Shown here one piece after another: positions 12,126 through 16,420 of a stretch of 16,420 nt of DNA; position 1 is the first letter of the stretch, and each line of letters opens with the position of its first letter. A program made the position numbers and the translations under genes. Source of the stretch: an uncultured Alphaproteobacteria bacterium (GTDB taxonomy: Bacteria; Pseudomonadota; Alphaproteobacteria; Rs-D84); NCBI GenBank assembly GCA_937900435.1, contig CALCEG010000162.1:1-16420 (forward strand). Reading direction: 5' to 3'. The notes beneath the pieces are model-generated. The model saw only the letters and a list, made by a program, of their open reading frames with translations, was not told the origin of the DNA and did no database searches.

Positions 12126-15100
12126 TGGCAAAGATAAACGGAACAAATGTTGCTGCAAAAATAGTGCCTTTTACGACTGAAGACCAGTTTGCAACACACG
12201 AAGCGCAATACGGACGTGGCGGTTGGCACGAAGTTGCCACAATTCAAGACAGGGATGCTATCACAGAAGACAGACGCGAAGCTGGTATGGCAGTGTATGT
12301 TCTTGAAACAGAAGGCGTTTATATTCTTGATGAAGATTTAACAACTTGGAATCAGTTAGAGTCTGGTAAAGTTGATGATGTTCAAGTTAATGGCACATCT
12401 GTGGTTCAAAACAAAATAGCAAATGTTACTGTGCCAACAAAAGTGTCTGACTTGACAAATGATTCTGATTTTCAGACAGGTACGGAAGTTGAAACATCTA
12501 TAGCTACGCATAATTCAGACGCAGAAGCCCACCCAGACATACGTGCTGAAATTTCTTCATTAAATGAATGGACAACAGAACAATATACGCCAACAACGAC
12601 TAACTTTGTTGTAGGCAACACATATACTGTTGAAGAAGCGTTTCAACGCACAGCGTCATTGTTCGCAGGACAGCAGGGCGAAATAGATGATATTGAAGCG
12701 GTAATACCAGCGCAAGCGACAGCACAAAACCAATTAGCAGATAAGAGTTTTGTAAATGCTACGATTGCAACTAATTCGGCAAATTTCCGTGGCAACTGGG
12801 CAACTTGGTCAGATGTGCCAACACAAGCAAGTGAATACCCAGAAGATTATGTTGGCAACAGAACACCAACAAACAACGACTATATGGTGGTTGACGATAC
12901 AACAGGCTATGGTTCTGAATATCAAGGGTCTTGGCGTTTCATATATGTCGGCACTTGGGCAACAGATGGTAAAAATGGTTGGAACCCAGTTTATCAAATC
13001 GGAACTGCTTTCACACAGGAACAGCAGGCGGCGATTGATTCTGGTATTACCGCCAATATGGTTGATAACTATGTCAACCCAACCAGCACAGCGAATACCG
13101 CGTATAATAAGAGAATTACTGCCGTTGAAACGGATAAAAGAGATATTATTAACTCTGCGAACAAGGTTTATGCGACAGATAATCTTGGCGCAAATAAAAA
13201 TGACTTAGTGTATGATAAGAGCGCAACAGCGGAAACAATAGCACAGCGTGGCACAAATGGCGTGTTGAAAGTAGGTACACCGGTAGATAATGCAGATGCG
13301 ACCACGAAGCAATATGTAGATACTGTTTCTGGTAATAAAGCAGACAAGACAAGCCGTATAAATGGTGCGCCATTATCAAATGCAACATCAAATTTCTATG
13401 GTGTGTCGACATCAGCGGCAACAGATGTGGAAAAGACAGTAAGTATTCCAAGTATAACGACATTAGATGTTGGAACAGTAATATTCGTTCAACCAACGGT
13501 TACATCAACTGTTGCAAGCAGCACATTGAAGTTAAACGACTTCCTTGCATATCCAATGCGTTATAACAATGCTGCGGTATCGACATCAACAGACAGCGTT
13601 GTATGGAATTTGAATTATATTTCAATATTCTTGTTTGACGGTACATATTGGCAGTTTGCTGGACACGGTTTGGATTCTAATACAACATATACAATCAACT
13701 ATACCATTGATGCCGGAAGATATAAGGCAGGTATTGGCACATACGCTGTGACAAGGTATTCCTTGTTGATGGAAAAAGCAGATGGCACTTGGGAAAAAAT
13801 CACTGCAACAAACGCTAATTATTCAACAGGAACAACGAAAAATGTCAACACAAACGGGTTCCGTTTGAACCATATAAGATATTACAATACAACAGCGGCT
13901 GTTGCTAACGGTGCTTTAATCGCAACAAACACATTACAAAACAAAGCAGCATCAGTGAATTTATCTTATTCTGCAAATTGTGGCACAGCACCTGGTTGGG
14001 CGATTGGCGATTATATCTATCTTGTTGGAACTATTGGCGCAGATGGTTTGTTCTACCTTGACACGACTCAATGGTGGTCTAATGCGTTGCCAAACACAAA
14101 TGATGGTAAATTGTATATCAGATTGGGTATTGCGTTGACAGCAACTGATGCGACAATGTCGTTCTTTGATGACAGACCGATATACTATCACGATGGCACA
14201 AAAATATGTGTATATTTAGAAGCAGACAACAAACAAGACAAATTGGTTTCTGGCACAAATATAAAAACCATAAACAATGAATCTTTGTTGGGTGCCGGCA
14301 ATTTCAGTTTGTCAGAACAACTGGCAGTATTACCAGAACCGACAAGTGCTGATGATTCGCGTATAGTTCAATACATTGGCGAAACAATCCGCACAAAACA
14401 CGAATTTGTTAGAGGCACACAAGGAGAAAGAACAGGTACTCTTAATGGATATGTAAGCGATACAAGCATATTAAGAACAAAACTTGCTTCAATAGATTCA
14501 GAACTTGGCATAGATTGTGATAGGTTAAAGTTCGTAGTTGTGTCAAATTCTTCTGGTTATTATTATGATGTTTATGCTTGTGAAGGCGAAACAGAAACTT
14601 TGTATGAACAAAACACAAACGTTACATCAACTTATGGTATAAGAATAGGAGTTGTTAGTTCATCGGATGTTGGAACATATATTTACTTTGATATAATATA
14701 CGATGACGAATACAATTACAGTGGCAATTTCTATAAATGTTTCAAAAAAATTGTTGTTGGCGAAAAACCAAGTGTTATGTATGTTTCTATTGCAAACTTA
14801 GACTTGGTAAATAGCAAAATAGCAGAAGCAAATGAAACATTTGGCATAACTACAGCAAAGCTTAAATTTGTTTTAACAATGACGGGTAATAATCAGTTTA
14901 CTGTATATGCTGTAGAAGGTGATGACACAGAACATTTGATGCAGGCAGACATAAACGTAAGCAACTTGCCATCAACATTTGGTGTTCAGATTGCGCAAAC
15001 AGGAAACTGGACAGTTGGATTGTATACAGAACTTGAATACCAGTATTATTGGAATGAAGTTCTCGAACTTGCTCATTTGAGCGATGTTGAATTAAAAGAC

Positions 15101-15214
15101 TTAGAAGACGGGCAGGCTTTAATTTATAACGCATCGACAGACAAATGGGTAAATGGTAATGGCGGCGTGTCAGCAACATACGATGCAACAACAAAAACAA
15201 TAACATTCGCATAA
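12125..15214 (+). CDS. Large modular tail fibre protein
   Basis: A 1029-aa mosaic fibre. Residues 33-80: small beta module (GWHEVATIQDRDAI, AVYVLETEGVYIL). Residues 81-118: linkers, including KVSDLTNDSDFQTG. Residues 201-318: 'LADK.FVN..IATN...F.G' module ending FTQEQQAAIDSGIT, widespread in gut-phage fibres. Residues 383-404: DNADATTKQYVDT, a short coiled-coil linker. Residues 422-516: beta module from NFYGVSTSAATDVEK to YWQFAGHG. Residues 517-700: a large aromatic, Asn-rich domain, a likely trimeric binding head. Residues 708-730: TINNESLLGAGNFSLS linker. Residues 787-978: two copies of an approximately 80-residue domain. Residues 984-1012: LSDVELKDLEDGQALIYNAS tip motif. SD GGAGG (12113-12117) and a TAATG overlap support the ATG. 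No S74-type chaperone is seen at the end. A host-recognition fibre is the likely role; the receptor is unknown. Confidence 0.8.
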   Translation: MAKINGTNVAAKIVPFTTEDQFATHEAQYGRGGWHEVATIQDRDAITEDRREAGMAVYVLETEGVYILDEDLTTWNQLESGKVDDVQVNGTSVVQNKIANVTVPTKVSDLTNDSDFQTGTEVETSIATHNSDAEAHPDIRAEISSLNEWTTEQYTPTTTNFVVGNTYTVEEAFQRTASLFAGQQGEIDDIEAVIPAQATAQNQLADKSFVNATIATNSANFRGNWATWSDVPTQASEYPEDYVGNRTPTNNDYMVVDDTTGYGSEYQGSWRFIYVGTWATDGKNGWNPVYQIGTAFTQEQQAAIDSGITANMVDNYVNPTSTANTAYNKRITAVETDKRDIINSANKVYATDNLGANKNDLVYDKSATAETIAQRGTNGVLKVGTPVDNADATTKQYVDTVSGNKADKTSRINGAPLSNATSNFYGVSTSAATDVEKTVSIPSITTLDVGTVIFVQPTVTSTVASSTLKLNDFLAYPMRYNNAAVSTSTDSVVWNLNYISIFLFDGTYWQFAGHGLDSNTTYTINYTIDAGRYKAGIGTYAVTRYSLLMEKADGTWEKITATNANYSTGTTKNVNTNGFRLNHIRYYNTTAAVANGALIATNTLQNKAASVNLSYSANCGTAPGWAIGDYIYLVGTIGADGLFYLDTTQWWSNALPNTNDGKLYIRLGIALTATDATMSFFDDRPIYYHDGTKICVYLEADNKQDKLVSGTNIKTINNESLLGAGNFSLSEQLAVLPEPTSADDSRIVQYIGETIRTKHEFVRGTQGERTGTLNGYVSDTSILRTKLASIDSELGIDCDRLKFVVVSNSSGYYYDVYACEGETETLYEQNTNVTSTYGIRIGVVSSSDVGTYIYFDIIYDDEYNYSGNFYKCFKKIVVGEKPSVMYVSIANLDLVNSKIAEANETFGITTAKLKFVLTMTGNNQFTVYAVEGDDTEHLMQADINVSNLPSTFGVQIAQTGNWTVGLYTELEYQYYWNEVLELAHLSDVELKDLEDGQALIYNASTDKWVNGNGGVSATYDATTKTITFA
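12365..12427 (+). repeat. Shared fibre linker, copy 2
   Basis: Codes for residues 81-101 of the 1029-aa fibre (GKVDDVQVNGTSVVQNKIAN and one more). It pairs with the copy at 11415-11477 in the previous gene. About 14 of 21 residues are identical by eye. Confidence 0.8.
14483..14725 (+). repeat. Duplicated fibre-tip domain, copy A
   Basis: Residues 787-867 of the 1029-aa fibre. Landmarks are LGI, RLKFVVV, DVYACEGETETLY, NVTSTYGIRIGV and TYIYFDIIYDDEY. The same landmarks recur in order in copy B at 14816-15058, so this is an internal duplication of a beta-rich domain of about 80 residues. Confidence 0.7.
14816..15058 (+). repeat. Duplicated fibre-tip domain, copy B
   Basis: Residues 898-978 of the 1029-aa fibre: FGI, KLKFVLT, TVYAVEGDDTEHL, NVSNLPSTFGVQI and LYTELEYQYYW line up with copy A. 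The copies are clearly diverged, so the duplication is old or the copies evolve fast. Confidence 0.7.
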
Positions 15215-15225
15215 GGGGAAGAACA

Positions 15226-16420
15226 ATGGCAGAAGTAGAAAAAATAAACATTAACGACACTGATTACGATATTGCGGATGCAAAGGCTTTGCGTAATAAA
15301 AATAACACACCAGCAGAAAATGCTTTTATTGACTCACGTGCAGGCACAACGGGTTATCCAACAAATTCTGCAACATCAAGTGTTGTTATTGGTTATCAAG
15401 CGCAAATAAGATATAATGGCAATCGTTCTGGCGAAGTAGTGATTGGTAATAATGCGTACGTAACAGAATCTTATTGCACTGTCGTAGGTTATCAGGCTCA
15501 CGCAAGTATGAGCAACGCTGTTAGCATTGGTTATAACGCCCAGACTGGTGGTGATAGTACTATTTCAATCGGATACAATTCACAAGCAAACTCAAATTAT
15601 GGTGTAACTGTTGGTGCTAGTGCTACAAATTCCAGTATGTTTTCTGTTTCAATAGGATACAACACACAAAACCCTGGTGGTAATTATAATATAGCGATTG
15701 GGAGTAGCGCAAGGACACAAGGAAGCAATTACAATACTGTATTGGGTGCAAATTCTAACACAGGAACAAGCGCTAGTTATAATGTGATTTGTGGTTCCGG
15801 CTCAACAATACCAAACTATGTTTCATACGCAGCAAGTTTAGGTGCAAACGCAAATGCACGTTCTAGTTATTCTGTTCAGTTGGGCGCAGGAAATAATTAT
15901 AATTATGGCTCGTTGCAATTTAGGGATTGGCCGTTAGTTAATAGTAATGGGAAAATATATGAAGAAAGATTACCAGATGGTATAAAGACAGCAACACCAA
16001 GGTTTCCAAACCTGTATGATATAGACGAAGACAAGATTTCTGAACAGGCTGTGTTATACACAGGGGAAACAAACGACAGTTATAAAAACAGCCAATTCTA
16101 TCGTGGTCGTGTTCGCTATGGCTATCCGCGTTTTTACTGTGGTTGGGCTGATAGCGAATGGTTAGATTCATATACTGACGTAACAATAGACCAACAAAAG
16201 TTTTTCACTAAACTTGCGGAAGTCACAAAAGAACGTATAGATGATGACGATATTGAAAACGGTTTAATCGGTGGTGGTAATTCAGAGATGAGCATCTATC
16301 TGTATTACGATGCGGACAACGATTATTACTTTATAAGATTTGATTCTGATTCGTTTGAAAAAGCGTTTAATGGCACATCAGATGATATTACAGGTTTAAG
16401 TTTTGAAGACCTTGCTGACT
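15226..16420 (+). CDS. Tail fibre with YadA-head-like beta-roll repeats (partial, runs off the right edge)
   Basis: An open frame from ATG 15226 to the window end (398 codons, no stop), with SD AAGGGGAAG just upstream and 11 bases after the previous stop. The N-terminus, ININDTDYDIADAKAL, is a strand-plus-helix 'I..NDT.YDI.DAKA' opening that I know from other phage fibres. Residues 52-222 hold twelve repeats of the 'SVVIGYQA', 'AVSIGYNA', 'NIAIGSSA' type, 12-17 residues apart. This is the pattern of the left-handed beta-roll in the head of YadA and other trimeric autotransporter adhesins. From 223 a mixed domain follows (QFRDWPLVNSNGKIYEERLP, then KNSQFYRGRVRYGYPRFYCG), continuing past the edge. 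It is probably a trimeric host-binding fibre. The repeat type is clear; the receptor and the C-terminus cannot be seen. Confidence 0.75.
   Translation, partial: MAEVEKININDTDYDIADAKALRNKNNTPAENAFIDSRAGTTGYPTNSATSSVVIGYQAQIRYNGNRSGEVVIGNNAYVTESYCTVVGYQAHASMSNAVSIGYNAQTGGDSTISIGYNSQANSNYGVTVGASATNSSMFSVSIGYNTQNPGGNYNIAIGSSARTQGSNYNTVLGANSNTGTSASYNVICGSGSTIPNYVSYAASLGANANARSSYSVQLGAGNNYNYGSLQFRDWPLVNSNGKIYEERLPDGIKTATPRFPNLYDIDEDKISEQAVLYTGETNDSYKNSQFYRGRVRYGYPRFYCGWADSEWLDSYTDVTIDQQKFFTKLAEVTKERIDDDDIENGLIGGGNSEMSIYLYYDADNDYYFIRFDSDSFEKAFNGTSDDITGLSFEDLAD
15379..15891 (+). repeat. Beta-roll repeat array (YadA-head type), 12 copies
   Basis: Codes for residues 52-222 of the last fibre. Each copy centres on 'V-x-I-G-x-x-A/S-x': VVIGYQAQ, VVIGNNAY, TVVGYQAH, VSIGYNAQ, ISIGYNSQ, VTVGASAT, VSIGYNTQ, IAIGSSAR, TVLGANSN, VICGSGST, ASLGANAN and VQLGAGNN. 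The DNA copies differ at third positions, so the array is not recently expanded. Confidence 0.8.

Noticed and set aside
12756..13208. 150-codon + strand ORF in another frame inside the 1029-aa fibre
   Set aside because: It has a Gln/Met-rich, low-quality product, no SD, and lies wholly within a module recognised in the main frame.
14670..14697. Promoter-like TTGGAA, 16 bases, TATAAT in the 1029-aa fibre gene
   Set aside because: The -35 box has only four of six matches and it is deep inside a gene with no block boundary after it; such matches are expected by chance in AT-rich DNA.
14898..15260. 120-codon minus-strand ORF with a Leu-rich start resembling membrane segments
   Set aside because: The Leu/His richness comes from reading AAC, CAA and TTG codons backwards. 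It spans the boundary of two well-supported fibre genes, so it is a shadow.
15755..15783. Promoter-like CTAACA, 17 bases, TATAAT in the beta-roll gene
   Set aside because: The -35 box is weak, and the TATAAT arises from the repeated Tyr-Asn codons of the beta-roll.
11220..16420. Diversity-generating retroelement variable region in the fibre genes
   Set aside because: No lectin-type ending, template copy, GC-rich mutagenesis-homing signal or reverse transcriptase gene is seen. The C-terminus of the last fibre is outside the window, so this part stays open.
1..16420. Alternative genetic code (stop reassignment), as in some gut phages
   Set aside because: TAA, TAG and TGA each end at least one well-formed gene right before an SD or an overlapping start, so no stop appears to be recoded.
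1..16420. tRNA, CRISPR array, insertion sequence, integrase, attachment site or rho-independent terminator
   Set aside because: Nothing with the needed structure was found by eye: no regularly spaced identical repeats, no GC-rich hairpin followed by a T run, and no transposase-like or integrase-like protein.

Overview
The window is the tail-tip end of the structural module of a contractile-tailed bacteriophage (myovirus morphotype) or a prophage of that kind. All genes lie on the + strand, packed head to tail with overlaps or gaps of a few bases. The DNA is AT-rich, Shine-Dalgarno sequences are clear (AGGAGG-like), and all three stop codons end genes, so a standard bacterial code fits. Good SD sites and sigma70-like promoter matches argue mildly against a Bacteroidota host. 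The host cannot be named from the sequence; the fibre modules resemble those I know mainly from gut-associated phages.

Region 1 (1-6094) is a simple baseplate in classical order: C-terminal end of the probable tape measure protein (3-356), Dit-like tail-tip protein (360-1253), Pam3 gp18-like baseplate plug (1264-1554), gp27-like hub (1541-3103), Gp138-type spike with an HxH apex (3103-3903), gp25-like sheath initiator (3913-4290), gpJ-like wedge protein (4323-5522) and a second, DUF2612/gpI-like wedge protein (5522-6094). Together these would form the hub, puncturing device and wedges that anchor the fibres and start sheath polymerisation.

Region 2 (6107-16420) is about 10 kb of fibre and receptor-binding genes: a 526-aa fibre with a baseplate-attachment-like N-terminus, an 823-aa glycine-rich fibre, a 215-aa protein with an N-terminal repeat, a 113-aa Ig-like baseplate protein, a 301-aa structural protein, a 1029-aa modular fibre, and a last fibre (15226 to the window end, cut off) built on YadA-head-like beta-roll repeats. 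This is an unusually large and varied set of cell-binding proteins, and it holds the least described biology here: short C-terminal repeats behind the glycine-rich domain, a duplicated domain at the tip of the 1029-aa fibre, linker modules shared by neighbouring genes, and a bacterial-adhesin-like beta-roll.

Three sigma70-like promoter candidates were read by eye: an exact consensus match inside the spike gene (3640-3668), a near-consensus match at the sheath-initiator/gpJ junction (4274-4302), and a weaker one in the only sizeable intergenic gap (10838-10866), just before the Ig-like gene. No tRNA, rRNA, CRISPR, insertion sequence, integrase, attachment site or clear terminator was seen. No stretch over 300 bases lacks a gene.
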